This document shows positions 38,940 through 50,510 of a DNA stretch of 64,000 nucleotides, piece after piece. The stretch covers positions 124,001-188,000 of the forward strand of contig WION01000019.1 of the NCBI GenBank assembly GCA_015039365.1. Direction: 5' to 3'. Origin of the DNA: Amanita rubescens (taxonomy: Eukaryota > Basidiomycota > Agaricomycetes > Agaricales > Amanitaceae). The translations under genes and the position numbers were made by a program. The notes under the pieces are model-generated. The model was given only the letters and a program-made list of their open reading frames with translations. It ran no database searches and was not told where the DNA came from. Each line of letters starts with the position of its first letter. The first letter of the stretch is position 1.

Positions 38940-41536
38940 CTAGTGCAACCTACCCACCCCCTCCTTAGCCAGATCTCGGCTCCATTCCCGCAAAATATGT
39001 TTCTGCACCTTCCCACTCGCAGTCTTGGGCAATTCGTCCTGCGCACCATCCTCTCCGACGAACCAAACCCATGCCGGCGCAGTCTGTAATGCCTATCGTT
39101 AGCAAACTTCCATCAATAGCATTACTAAAATACTCGCCTGCGGATTCATTCTCTCGGTAACCGCTCTTCTGACTGCTTCCCTAGTTAAGGCGCCCCCGGC
39201 GTCTCCGGGACGCCGGACGATCCACGCCCCAACTACTTCCCCGTATTTGTCATCCGGAACGGCGACGGCCGCTGCTTCCAGGACACCCTCTTCCGCAGTT
39301 AGAACATTCTCAATTTGTACTGGGAAGAGATTCTGCACGGATATTTTTGTTATAGTCCTTGCAAATGAATCAAGATAGCGCGTACCTCGCCGCCTCGGAT
39401 AATGACATCCTGGAACCTAGTGTAAACATGATGATATGCAAGGCAACCGAAATGTTCACCTTCATCCTTCCAACAACTATAGCGTGATCAAATTTGTTAG
39501 AAGCCGACCATCGTAAAATCAACCGACTCACTCCTTAGATATCCATCTTCATCCATAATCCCTTCATCACCTGTGTGCATCCACAAAGTGCCTTCTTCAT
39601 CTTTCTTCATCGCTTTCTCTGTCTGCTCCGCGTCTTCCCAATATCTGTCCACGCGTTTCAGAACCTTAGTATCCGATTCAAACGCAAAACTCGCCCTTTC
39701 TGTAACAAATACCCGGCTACGCAAACCTCCCCAGGTATCCCTACGGGGACCACCGTCCCGGACGGATCTACAACCTTTGCCTTGACATGAGGCTGGACCC
39801 TTCCGACAGTCTCAACCCGTTTCTCAACCGGGTCTTCGTATGTGGTTTGGAAGGAAACAGGGCTACGTCGTTCGACGTCAGCTCACCAACTTAATTCTCG
39901 TGCTTAAGAGCACCCACCTAGTCTCCGCTACCCAATATTATTATCAGCAAAGGTGTAGAAACAATGCATAAACAGCTGGCTCACTCATCCCATATGCGTT
40001 CGTTAACTCGGTCAACCCCATCTCTCGGGTCAATCTCTTCATCAAATCAATTGGAATAGGCGCTCCGGCTGCAATTCCCGTCCGTAGCCTCTCGAATCCT
40101 TCTAGCTTTGCTCCCTCTCCTAGCCCCGCTACCTTGCGGCGCTTTGCTATTTCGGCAAGAACACCGATAAAGTGAGTCGGCACACCATGCAGAGCTGTAC
40201 ACCGCTCGTCCTGGATGGCTTCGACAATAGAGGGAGGGTCATATACAGCAGAAGGGTATACAATACATGCGCTCTGAGACCAAGCAGCGAGGTTCCCTAA
40301 AACAAGGCGTGTTTGAAGATAAGTGACGTGGCGGGGTGCGAGAGGGAAACAATACTTATCAAAGCAGTGGAATAGAGGAGGTACATTGCCTGTAACATTG
40401 ACTTAGCTATGGACCAGATTAGGATACAAGGCGACATACAAACAACATCGTTTCTAGTCAGTTTCATGCATTTCGAGATCGATATAGCATTGTTGATGAG
40501 ATTGGTATGCGTTAGCTACAAGCGGCGTCACTGAAGGCGGATGTAGCACGTAGCCAAACACGCACCGAAACAGCTTTCGGTAGTCCGGTCGTTCCGCTAT
40601 CGCACGCATCAGAAACGAGTTAATTTGCCTGAGAACGTGAAAGAAAAGCACCTCGAAAACTGTAAATTTATAACATCGTCCTTATCCACCGCTTTCATCA
40701 TACTTCGTACGGCCCTACCTTCAGTCCCGTCGTGCCATATCATAATCTCTCTCCAGTCGATGGCAGAATGGATGTCAGGCCTTCTCAATCTCGCTCTTAT
40801 ATTCCCCGTCATTGTCCACTACTATGAGGTTCTTGAGGAATGGAAGAGCAGGCTCCTGGATATCGGACGGAGCAGAGTTTCGCAAAGCAGGAAAAGCATC
40901 TGAAAATATGGATAGATAGGCGGACGTCCTAATACGGGGAACGACGACTAGGTGTTTCACAGATACAAGATTGAGAGTGGATACCTGGCCCAAAGTGAAT
41001 AGAGGCGAAAATGCAAGAGCTAGAATCTTACCAACTCTTGCAGCCGATACGCTGGGTTAATCGTAACCAACATGGCACCCAAACTTGCGCAAGCCCACTG
41101 TAGCATCGCATAGGAACTGTGCAGAACCACGGTTTCAATCAGCCGTTAGCCAAAGTGCCTCGAGAACAAGCATGGTATTGTCATACCTATTGTTGCCCAT
41201 AATCACACCTACTCGGTCTCCTTTCCTGACGCCCATCGCCACAAGCCCTCGAGCCAAGGATATAATATGTCTCTCGAACTGGTCAAAATCCCATGTCAAG
41301 TGTCGCTTAACGCCCATACTCCTGGAAGGGGGTCCACCATGGCCCAACGGCTTCTCTGCACGGCATATTAGTGCTGGACGTTCAGAATTATGTTCCAAAA
41401 TCTCAGAGTAAAAGTACTCTGGCAATGTACGCAAGTCCAGAGGCGGTTTGGTCGGACCTTGGACAGCCGAGAGCGTAAGGAGCCGGCGGCAGATTCTTGA
41501 TTGGACGTGGGGTATCCTGGATAGTAGGCAAGACAT
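38940..41536 (-). CDS. Acyl-CoA synthetase (AMP-binding family, ACSF2-like)
   Basis: Activates fatty acids to acyl-CoA with ATP. The start ATG 41536 opens with an Arg-rich, probably mitochondrial presequence (MSCLLSRIPHVQSRICRRLL). ANL-superfamily motifs: the P-loop SSGTTGLPKAVS, formed across an intron near 40.6 kb; YGMTETSPVSFQ, formed through a 10 nt exon at 39918-39927; HTGDEGIMDEDGYL; RGGENLFPVQIENVL; and the C-terminal lysine motif PKTASGKVQKHILRE. The stop follows VGRLH at 38940. Many introns; no frameshift was noticed. It lies next to acyl-CoA-consuming acyltransferase genes, a possible functional link. Confidence 0.88.
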
Positions 41537-41814
41537 GGGGGAGAAGAGCGGTGATATTATCAGACCATTCTAACAAACGAGAGCAGAAAACGACGAGAGA
41601 AACCATAATATTACATTGACGATCCTACATTTGGTACACTACATTCACTAGTTCAATAGGGCAACCATCCCCGAGTCCGAGTCAACATCATCAAGTTTCC
41701 CTACAAGCAGAGTCCAAAAATTGTAAAAGAATTCCCAGCTCATTTGAGGTCACTCTGCCAGAAGTCGAATGACATCCGCAGACGGCAACAACAAAAGAGA
41801 GATAAAAGAGATCC

Positions 41815-42004
41815 CCCGACGACGCAAGCCAGTAGTGCAGCGGCAAGGTCATCGCGTCCCCAGGTTGCAAGCAGAGCCCGGAGAACTGGGGCGGCAAAAA
41901 TTAGATAACCAGTAAATGGAGGCGGTGCCTCCATAATAGTGGTTAAACTATTAAGAACAGATACTACACTTGATCTAAGCCAAAAGGCCAGAGTGGTAAA
42001 GAAT
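41815..42004 (-). ncRNA. U2: U2 spliceosomal snRNA
   Basis: The minus strand from 42004 reads ATTCTTTACC, then the conserved core GCCTTTTGGCTTAGATCAAG and GTGTAGTATCTGTTCTT. That core includes the branch-point-pairing GTAGTA and the region that pairs with U6. It is followed by stem IIa (AATAGT/ACTATT), a GGAGGC/GCCTCC stem IIb, the Sm site ATTTTTG, a CCCCAG/CTGGGG stem and a terminal stem whose loop contains TGCACTAC, as in the U2B''/U2A' site. The length of about 190 nt suits fungal U2. The 3' end is approximate. Confidence 0.93.
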
Positions 42005-42023
42005 CAGGAAGGACCTGACCAGC

Positions 42024-42031
42024 CTTATATA
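42024..42031 (-). promoter_or_regulatory. TATA element of the U2 snRNA gene
   Basis: TATATAAG on the minus strand, beginning 27 bp before the inferred U2 5' end, the expected TATA spacing for a fungal snRNA promoter. Confidence 0.6.
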
Positions 42032-42249
42032 CCCCACGTCCCGCGCACGGACCAAATGACTTTCCGTGGGAATACCGAGTTGCCAGTTCGGCAGTCGGGT
42101 ATCTTACTACCGAGCTGTTTTCGTTCACTTGGCGGCTCAGGATTATTTTCGCCTAAAGACACTACTAGTTTTATATTATGAGATGCTGTTACGAACCCCG
42201 GATCGCGTTCCGCACAAATCGCATTTACATGTTCCGCACCAAACGCATT

Positions 42250-43605
42250 TTATAACGACCAAGGAACCAAATTCCTCCGATCTATCCACCGACCCGAATT
42301 GCTTTCCACCATCCCAGACCTGATGAGAGGATCCAGCCACATAGGCATGCAATACGTAAACCACGTCAGAACCCACAGGTAGCCCAGAAAATGCCATTGT
42401 CTCCTCCAGCGCGATCGTGAGCGGTCCACGACGGGGAAATGGTTGGCAAATCGGATAACCGCATCTTCGACGATTATTGCCACCGGCTGAAGCAAAAAGA
42501 AGCTCATCGCGCCACCGCCGCCCTCCAAACCATCTCTATATCTTCCACACTGTCCCACTAATCGGCATACCCACCAGCAGAACGTCCGTCGCCCATACAA
42601 TGCATAGTCAATTCCGCCATGGATCAACCCGGAGATGATGAATCCCGTGACGAGTTGTACGTAGATCGCTCGCCGTGTTCCGGGTTTAAGTCGTAGCACA
42701 CCTTGTGCTACCCATTTTGCGTGGGATGTGAGCAGCTGTACGTAGACGGAATGACCAACCGTTTATGAACATACACCGAGAAAAGCGTGTGAGATAACTT
42801 ACCTCTCGCAATAGCTGGTGCCACGTACGGACTGCAATATGCAAATGAAGTTAAGTATGGAACTGTGACGGAAAAGGAAAATAACGACGGACCCCCAGAA
42901 CCTTCGTACAGTGTACGCATCCCACAAATTCCCAAAGAAATACGGCCACTCCCCGGGAGTGGACAACCCAACCAACACAGAAAGCGATCCCAATACCCAA
43001 TATAGCCTGTCAATTTGAATGTACGTCTGGATAGACCAGCTGAACATGCTAAAGCAGCGCCACATCCACCCAAACGCCGTGATAGACGGGCCGTCCTTGG
43101 CATAACAGGGGTTCCAGCGATCGTGCCAGCGCAAAAGATCTAGCATTGCCGCATACACCACGAGCCGTATTACTTGTGTCTTGACGAACGACCAGCGAGA
43201 CGCACATACCGATGGAGGTAACGGCCGTATAACATGCCGGGATTCGTGCTCCCACCCAATCCCACGAGGGCTGCAGAACAGCGCGAACGCCCACTCCAAC
43301 CGCGCCCTCCATTCCATCTTGAACGCTGGCACTTTCTGCCCCTTGCGCCGCAGTACTCTCTGTGCATCCGTCAAAAAGACATAGTTCGACGCGGAGAAAA
43401 GGATGGGCAAAGCAACAGACGCAATAGAGCTTCCCCTCAAGGGCGTACTATCTCCCCTGTTCGTCGAACGCATTAGGTACGTCACAATCGAGCAGATGGG
43501 AAGGAAGATCAATGAGCGGTACGGGGACGGCTTGAGGAACAGGACCAGGAAATGCAGTCCGAATAGCGCGATGAACAGGAAAACGTCCCATACCAGGGCT
43601 GCCAT
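42250..43605 (-). CDS. Wax-synthase-type MBOAT acyltransferase W2 (divergent, intact)
   Basis: Multi-pass membrane O-acyltransferase with the wax synthase domain, predicted to transfer an acyl group from acyl-CoA to an alcohol. Exon 1 (268 codons from ATG 43605) gives hydrophobic helices, FLTDAQRVLRRKGQKVPAF, GIGWEHESRHV and YTVRRFWG. A short exon supplies SVRTWHQLLRE. The last exon carries LKPGTRRAIYVQLVTGF, then LIHGGIDYALYG with the presumed active-site His, FFLLQPVAI and GYLWVLTWFTYCMPMWLDP. Stop TAA at 42250. It is clearly more distant from the others, which resemble one another. No frameshift was seen. U2 lies 246 bp further along. Confidence 0.85.
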
Positions 43606-44759
43606 GTTCGAGCCGGCCGTACGCTGGACTTGATGAAAATGCGCGACAAGCTTGTCGCGCCAGTCGCACGTTAAAGACCTGTTCAGGGTCGCATGATAGT
43701 GATCAAATCTTGAGTTGTTTACACGAGATCAAAGCTTACACCATTTGGAGCTAGAAAGAATGAAGAACCAACGTCATGCTCTCCAATAGATATGTAAAGC
43801 ATGAAACGTTCGCATCCAGAACCATCCCTCGGTCGGCATGCGATTTCATATCGTACGTGGCGGGGCAAGTGCGATATTGCCCTACTAATCGCAAATTTCT
43901 CATGAAGAACCGTCGGCCTCCAACGCCGATTAGAGCTCGTCCACCTCTTCCAGCCTCCTAACGAGATAAGGACTCGATGTACCCCTATCGGCAGTCTAAA
44001 AACTAGAATAAAACCTTGAGTTCCTCATCATCGACGGCTGGGCCATGGTCCGTAAACACGTAAACACATGCCATAAGTAATAAACGATCACTTACGAACT
44101 AGTCTCGTGTAGAACTTAATGGGGAACATCACGATGATCAAGCGTGTAAATATGTCCGTTTCATATTACCGAAGTATAGCCATGAGGCCTCGAGATTTGA
44201 CGAAATCTTTCGACGCACCGGAGTTTAACTTGCCGTTGCGACCGCTTTATTCTACGCAATGAGTCAGCACTCTCCCTACTTTGGCCTGCTGCTAGCGTCA
44301 CGTACCTTGAAACGTCAGGCCTCCATACCGCATCTAAATTTATACAGACTCGGACAGCCGTCAAACCAGAGGCAGGCGAATCAAGTAACAGACGTGGATT
44401 CTCCGTTTGCGTGAACTGTTCGTCCCGTTCGGCCTCTGGCCGAGAGAACTTTCTAACGTCGAAGGCGTGGAAAGAGTGGCTTATCAGCATTAGCTGGTCA
44501 AAGAGATTAATGATTGTTTGATGTTCTAGTAGTGGTCGAGACATAGGAGATAATTGATGGGGGAGTAGTGCGGTACATGATACGAAGAAAATAAATTAAA
44601 ATAAAAGGGACGAGCTCTGGCAGTATTAACGTTAATCCTGGCTGAACAAAATACGCATTTAAGTGGAGACGCACATTGGTCAGCCATATCGCCGCCCGCT
44701 CTAAATCGTCGCTGATCGTTGCTAGTTGGAGAACCGGAAAATATCCACACATCTATTCT
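43606..44759. other. Intergenic region with one orphan open frame
   Basis: About 1.15 kb. A minus-strand frame of 127 codons from ATG 44544 (MSRPLLEHQTIINLFDQLM) is the only notable coding potential. It has no recognised domain or splice extension, so I do not call it a gene. The rest is probably the upstream region of W2 and the downstream region of the carrier gene. Confidence 0.35.
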
Positions 44760-46133
44760 CTATCCAAGCCATCCAGATAGTCCATCATAGACCAGGAAAA
44801 TAATCGCGCTGCCGGGAACGGCACGAGCGATGGTCATACCACAGCCAGTATAAAAGCCTTTCAACCCGTTGGTAGCGTACATCCTCTTCATTAATGGCCA
44901 AGGAATGTATCGCCAGTCCTAACAGCCGTTGTTGAAGATTGCTGCGATGGAACTGACCAGGCTCGGAACTCTCCTTCGGTCTGAACGGCGCTTTTCATTC
45001 GTGTCGGCAGGATACAGCAGCAGTGTGCTTACAGCACCTGCCAAAGCACCTGCCAGCGCCGATTCCCAAGGCAACAAATCTTCCTTCCCGTTCCTCGGCA
45101 CTCTGGAATGGGCACTGTCTCTCCGCCGTCGCTGTTGTAACCAGGTAGCAGTCCATTCTTTGACAGAAAACCAAATTGAACTTCCACCCGTTTCCTCGCA
45201 GCATTGTGCCTGTATGCCCCAGCCATAAGCCTCGGAAGCCATGAGTCCGGATGACGGAAGCCGTAATTTTCCATAGACCCTCAGGTTTCAATGTGCCCTG
45301 GAAGGGGAGAACCTCGCGCGGGAGGGGGAGGGAAAGCTTGTGCATCCGAAGTGAAAACTCTGGGACGGCAACGCTGCGGGAGCTGCTCCAAGTCCGTTAA
45401 CGACAGCACGGGCGGAGAAAATAAGGGTGGACTTCGACACAGCAGCGGATGTCGAAAGGTTACGGGCCGAAGGTGAATCTATATAATTAGACATATTCAT
45501 CATTTGAACCTGCATCCGGCATTTCACAAGCTCTATGGGCGTTCTGTGCGGAATGAATCAGCCGGATGAGCAAAAGATAAAATGACACAACGGAAATTTC
45601 TCTTAAAAAGTGTTTCAATACAATGAACTTTGACACTTACAGAACGAAGCTGGTAACAAAGCCGGCACCTCCCGCCGCAAGTCCTAGTTGGGGTATCGAT
45701 AATGGAGAGTTTTTTTCCGTGTTGGAGATGGACCGGATGAGATTCTGGAAATATGAGTAAGAAAGAAAGAGAGCAGCTGTCTCGGCCATCGCGCCGACTA
45801 CGGGAATCGGCAATCCCTGGAACCATCAAGATTACTACGTCATATATATGCGCGAGAAGAGATAGGCGTACCCTATACAACCCTCTCACACCTTCATATT
45901 TCCATGTCTTCACAAGGCAATCCCATGGTCCATTAAATCGTAAAGGAGCGGAATTCGTTTCGAACAATAACTGAGATTGTAGCCGTACTTTGGCGAGGTC
46001 AAATGGGTATTCCAAGGTAGCTGCAACCATTCCTGCGAACTATAAAAGCCTATGTTACACGACTGAGCAGTCAAATAAGCCTGAAACTCACACTTCCGAG
46101 GGCGATATCTTTCGCCGCTTGTCGGGTTGTCAT
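44760..46133 (-). CDS. ARG-13/ORT1-like mitochondrial carrier, frame broken by single-base insertions
   Basis: Mitochondrial inner-membrane amino-acid carrier, most like fungal basic amino-acid/ornithine carriers. Start ATG 46133 (MTTRQAAKDIALGS, spliced to FAGMVAATLEYPFD). Carrier signatures: EYPFDLAKVRLQSQ, TPIELVKCRMQVQM and a third, YPADT. Internal blocks: GLYRGLPIPVVGAMAETAAL, GLWLGHTGTMLR, SSIWFSVKEWTATWL and GFYTGCGMTIARAVPGSA, ending GLSGWLG at 44760. An extra G near 45200 and an extra A near 44998 (inside the third signature) shift the frame, and another shift is needed near 44.89 kb. Either the gene is dying or the sequence is uncorrected; the conserved residues on both sides of each break favour sequence error. 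Confidence 0.8.
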
Positions 46134-46446
46134 TAGGTGTGTTGGCTCATTTGGAGGGGGTGTCGATAGATATACGGGGACAGAGTTTGGATTCTTCATC
46201 GTTCCAGACGACAAATGCTGTATGGGAGATGCACCCTGTGTCGCAGATGGGGTTCAGCAGTCAAAGACATTCATTGCACTTGCCGCTGGAACGCTGCGGC
46301 TGGGTCGTGGACCCGCGGTTTGCGGATGTGACGCGGTGACGAGTGTCACACACCCCCTGCTCCTCACTCATGGCCGTCATACAAATATAACACAAAGGGA
46401 TGCCTATTTTACATTCGTCTGAAACATGAAACAATATTCTGTACTC
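46134..46446. other. Intergenic spacer, carrier to dehydrogenase
   Basis: 313 bp with no gene seen; it should hold the carrier promoter. Confidence 0.35.
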
Positions 46447-47952
46447 TCAAGGCTTGATTGCAATTTTCAATGCACCACGGCTGCTCATCTTATCCAATGC
46501 TTTCTGGAAGTCTTCCAACTTGAAAACGTCTGTAACCATGCCTTTGGTCCTCACTTTTCCGCTATCAAGGATATGCAACGGCGCGCGGGAAGGAGAATGT
46601 CTGGGAGAATGATCCAATAATCTAATCATATGAGGTGAGTTACGCAGACGCAGTACATAGCGAAATGCAAACCTTGATCTCATCGCCGAATATCTGTCCA
46701 GGTCATCGTGAAATTTAGTATGTCACAGACCAACAATGTTCTCACCTTGGAAGGGGGCCAGTGCACCAGCGCTTTGTTCTCATAAACTCCATAAATCATC
46801 AACGTACCACCTCGTCTCACATAGTTAATACTCTCGTTGGCCAATTTTTCTACCCCAGTAGGCCTCAACAACGACGTCAAATCCATACGGATTGTCTTGT
46901 TTCAGCTTTTGCCATTGCGCTTCTGGGTTTTGCCTATCCATTTCAATGTACTCATCAGCCAGCTTCGAGCTGCTTAGCAATGTCCATCTTGATTCCCTTA
47001 TTCGCGGCAATGACCACCCGCGAAGCACCGTTGAGCTTCAGCAACTGCGCTAGTATAAGCCCTGTCGGGCCCTGCTCCAAGTACCAAAGCCTCTACTCCA
47101 ACAGGTGGATTCAACTTGTCGAGCCCGTGAACAGCACAAGCGGCCGGCTCAAGCAAGGTTGCTTCCTCGTCTGTGAGATTATTGATTTTGTATACCTTGT
47201 GCTGCTTGCTAAAAAGGACCTTTAGCAGAAGCGAATGAAGAGACGCGATTGGCTTACTATACAACATATTCAGCGAAACCACCATCCTGAGTGACTCCAC
47301 GCGATTCGAAATTTTCGCACAGCAGGGACTGGCCTCGACGGCAATAGAAACAATTGTCAGCACTGTTAAGGCGCATATATGAGGCATATAGGATGTGCAC
47401 TGGATGATGCCTTACCGTAATCCCAACGTCAGAGACGCAGCGGTCGCCGATAGAAAAGCCTTTAACGTTCTTGCCCATTTCAATCAGCTCTCCCACAACT
47501 TCATGACCGGGAATCAGCTACCGGCAGAGGTCAAACAAGACTTAAATATATGCGCAGTTCCCTAACTTACGGGAAACTTGGAGATGAATTCTCCCTATGC
47601 ACTGATTTAGGTCAATCCATGTCAAAAAAACTCTATGGTGTTTAACTAACCGCATCTATGTGTGCGTCCGTGCCGCACATACCTACACTAAAGTTAGCAA
47701 GAAGAACGACGATGGAGACGAAAGCTATACCGCAACAGCGTACTGATGAACAAAGAAGGTAAGTTGCGCGTTAATCCTTGAATGATATGGCGTTGTTACC
47801 TTTCAGCAGAACCTCATCGTCAAGCGGTTTAGGAATGGGAACCTGCTTGATCTCGAAGTTTTTGGGCTATTGCACAATGAACACGGGTGTATGAGCAGCA
47901 TATATGTGTGTACCGAATGATAATACACGGCTTTCATAGTTCCTTCGGGCAT
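46447..47952 (-). CDS. Zinc-dependent medium-chain alcohol/polyol dehydrogenase, with single-base insertions
   Basis: MDR-superfamily NAD(P)-dependent dehydrogenase, closest in pattern to fungal polyol (sorbitol/arabinitol) dehydrogenases. Start ATG 47952 ([11 protein letters not shown]), followed by [39 protein letters not shown], a structural zinc cluster in [38 protein letters not shown], the Rossmann turn VLGAGPTGL, and [17 protein letters not shown] before the stop at 46447. Reading these blocks needs skipping single extra bases near 47070, 46965, 46858 and 46570. As in the neighbouring carrier, all are insertions. The substrate cannot be decided from the sequence. Confidence 0.8.
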
Positions 47953-48897
47953 GGTGGGCGGGGCGAGAATAATAGGATGGTTCAAAAGCGGGAAAAGATA
48001 AGAAAGCGGCGGATGGTACTTCCGTTTTTATATAACGATTCTGGCGGAAACAACCGTCTGGCGCAAATGTGTAAACAACTGAATTGTTGCTGTCGGGCGC
48101 AGCGTGGCGCGAACCCCCTTCAAGTTTGGGGGTGGTAAACAATTTATCTGGGGTTTTCATCAGAAAATACTGACGTCAGTCGCTTGGATGTTCATAGGTT
48201 TAAGATACGTTATCTGAACGCCTCAAACCCGCCATGTGCCCCATTTAGCAGGGCGGACTGCTTAGCGATCACTTCCGCCTGACAACTAATACTCCAAAGT
48301 TCGCGCGTAATATTAGGCGATGACGTCATCACTTCCGCTTCCTACACTTGCGAAGGCAGATACTCCACAATCAACAACCATATAGAAAAGACCAATGCCC
48401 ACGCCCTTGACACATGATCAAGAAACTGCCGTGAAGTTCCATGCGGAAATAGATGAACAGATAACATCGGAAACATCGCCGACTACAAGTTAAAAAGTCA
48501 TGCTTAGGCTCACCGTATAAGCTTTCCAGTATACTGAGCTTGATGATCCAGAAGCACATGACGATCCTATGTAATCCCATGATTGTTTATATTCGTTACT
48601 TACAGGGTTTGCCGATAGGTCTGGCAGAAATGCGCGACGCAGACTATGCATACATTACCACCGTGCTCACCGTAGCTGGCAAAACCACTTCTTCCGGCCT
48701 TCACGCAACTTAAGCATCGCGGATCAGTTGCACGCCGCCACAAGTGTATAACTAACCAGTGGCAGATACGGAGTCGCAGACAAGGTCATCTAAGGTGAAG
48801 TCAGCGCACGAGGGATTGGTTATGCTTTCGTATAGCTCAGCTCGCGTATTGGCCTCGCGATGATATCAATATCGTAAAGGTATTTCCTTAAAAGTCG
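47953..48897. promoter_or_regulatory. Divergent intergenic region, dehydrogenase to W3
   Basis: About 0.95 kb between divergent genes; the TTATATAA-like run at about 48027-48034 could serve the dehydrogenase promoter. No gene seen. Confidence 0.35.
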
Positions 48898-50185
48898 ATG
48901 ACCGTTCTAGAGATGCGTAACATTGGAGGCACTTCTAGCCCACCTCTATCGCCGAGCTATTCGGAAGACTCGAACCGGATGTCCCTTTTTCTGTTCGCGC
49001 GCTCTATCTTTCCCCTCGCCATGAAAATCGGTTTGTTTTTCCTCGGCCAGGGTCTGTTCCTTGTGGCTTTGACAGTCAGATCTCCACGCGCACGCAGGTT
49101 CTTCTTTCCTCCCATCGTCATCATCAGCATATACCTCTTGTTTTCCCCTCTGAAAACAGGGCTTCCATTTATAGCCGACTATCTCTTCACCTGTGGCCAC
49201 CTATCAAACGTGATAATCGCGTCAGACTATCTAATCCTAACGGACGTTCAGGCGACATTTCGCTTGAAGAGCCAAACGGTCCCCATCTCTACGTTGCCAT
49301 TTTATTCCAGATTAAAGTGGGCCATTGAACTGGTGGGCAGTCCTCGGGGGATCGGTTGGACTGCACGAACCATCGAAGGTCCTACCAAGACCGCGACGTG
49401 CTTACGAACGAAATGACAGTCTCACGAAATTCACGATTGATCAAGTCACGCGCCTCTCATTCTACACTTTTCTCTTTCTCCTCGTCGACACTTACTGACA
49501 AACGGGATGCGCCTAAGCATCCTCTGCTTTTGCGGCCAGTCAATGCTCTTGTCTGGGCAACCCCAATAGTCGTATTCCTCGATGGCGTCCATCGTCTTCT
49601 CAGTTTGATTCTCGTGCATGCACGACGTCTGAAGCCAGGAGATTGGATTCCTTTGTTTGGACCATGGAGCGAGGCTTATACAATACGAAGATTTTGGGGG
49701 TAAGTTCATGTCCCTACAGGTCTATGTAGCGCAGTGCTAATTGCTTGGTTTCCAAGACGAGTTTGGCACCAAATGTTGCGGAGGGTGAGAGAGAGAGCCA
49801 TTTCCACTTGTAGAATGACTAAGCTCAACTTTGGCATAGTTCACTGCAAGCCATAGCACTTTCTTATCGCAGCATGTGCTGCGCCTAGAGAAAGGAACGC
49901 GAACGTTCTTCTACGTGCAGATTCTCACTGCCTTCCTCGCCTCCACTTTGATTCACGCAATTGCCGATTGGATATTCATTGGAGACTGGCATGGCGCCTT
50001 CTATTTCTTCCTTTCACAAGCGACAGCTATATTTATAGAGGATACCTTCACTTGTATATTTGGCGATAGCATTTGGGTTTACAAGGTCCAACCCTACTAT
50101 TAGACGATTGCTTGGATACCTTTGGGTTATGGGCTGGTTCACGTTCTCTACTCCTTTATGGCATATATCCTTTGTAGATAGATAG
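48898..50185 (+). CDS. Wax-synthase-type acyltransferase W3, frameshifted
   Basis: Start ATG 48898 (MTVLEMRNIGGTSS). Recognised by ASDYLILTDVQATFRLKSQ, RLKWAIELVGSPRGIGW, KPGDWIPLFGPWSEAY, TIRRFWG, then RVWHQMLRR in a short exon, and the C-terminal exon with LEKGTRTFFYVQILTAF, TLIHAIADWIFIGDW (presumed catalytic His) and LLGYLWVMGWFTF, ending FVDR at 50185. One extra base near 49363 (between GWT and HEPSK), one near 49493 and one near 50098 break the frame. With those skipped the family is followed throughout. It is divergent from the other plus-strand copies and shorter at the C-terminus. Confidence 0.75.
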
Positions 50186-50239
50186 AAGTGAATGCAAAAG
50201 CAGGTTCTGGAACATAACTGATTCAATCAAAAAATAACT

Positions 50240-50344
50240 TGCCCTCTGCAAGGTTCGAACTTGCGACCTCAGGATTGCAGAGTCAAATGACTCCTCATAA
50301 CTGTCATATGAGACCTGCGCTCTAACCAACTGAGCCAAGAGGGC
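50240..50344 (-). tRNA. tRNA-Met (CAT), elongator type, with 31 nt intron
   Basis: Minus-strand cloverleaf: acceptor GCCCTCT/AGAGGGC, D-arm GGCTCAGTTGGTTAGAGC, anticodon loop CTCATAA with CAT anticodon, T-arm GCAAG-TTCGAAC-CTTGC, discriminator A. The anticodon stem keeps the U31-U39 mismatch seen in elongator tRNA-Met. An intron occupies 50306-50276, one base 3' of the anticodon, and contains TTATGAG, able to pair with the anticodon loop as usual in nuclear pre-tRNAs. CCA is not encoded. Confidence 0.93.
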
Positions 50345-50510
50345 ACATGGGTTAGTGTGACCATATATATTCATAAGAGGGTAGAAAGCGTCGATTCATT
50401 CAGGTTCAACTGTGTCCTCGAACACTTGACCTGCCGCCGAATCAACTATGCACAGCCCATTCCATCACCCGAGAGCGCTGCGCCCAAAGCTGCCCAACAG
50501 AAGTCCACCG

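Noticed and set aside
41740..41934. Open frames over the U2 locus
   Set aside because: Explained by the U2 snRNA sequence.
44161..44544. 127-codon minus-strand open frame with ATG
   Set aside because: No recognised domain, no splice extension, and it lies in a spacer; not enough to call a gene.
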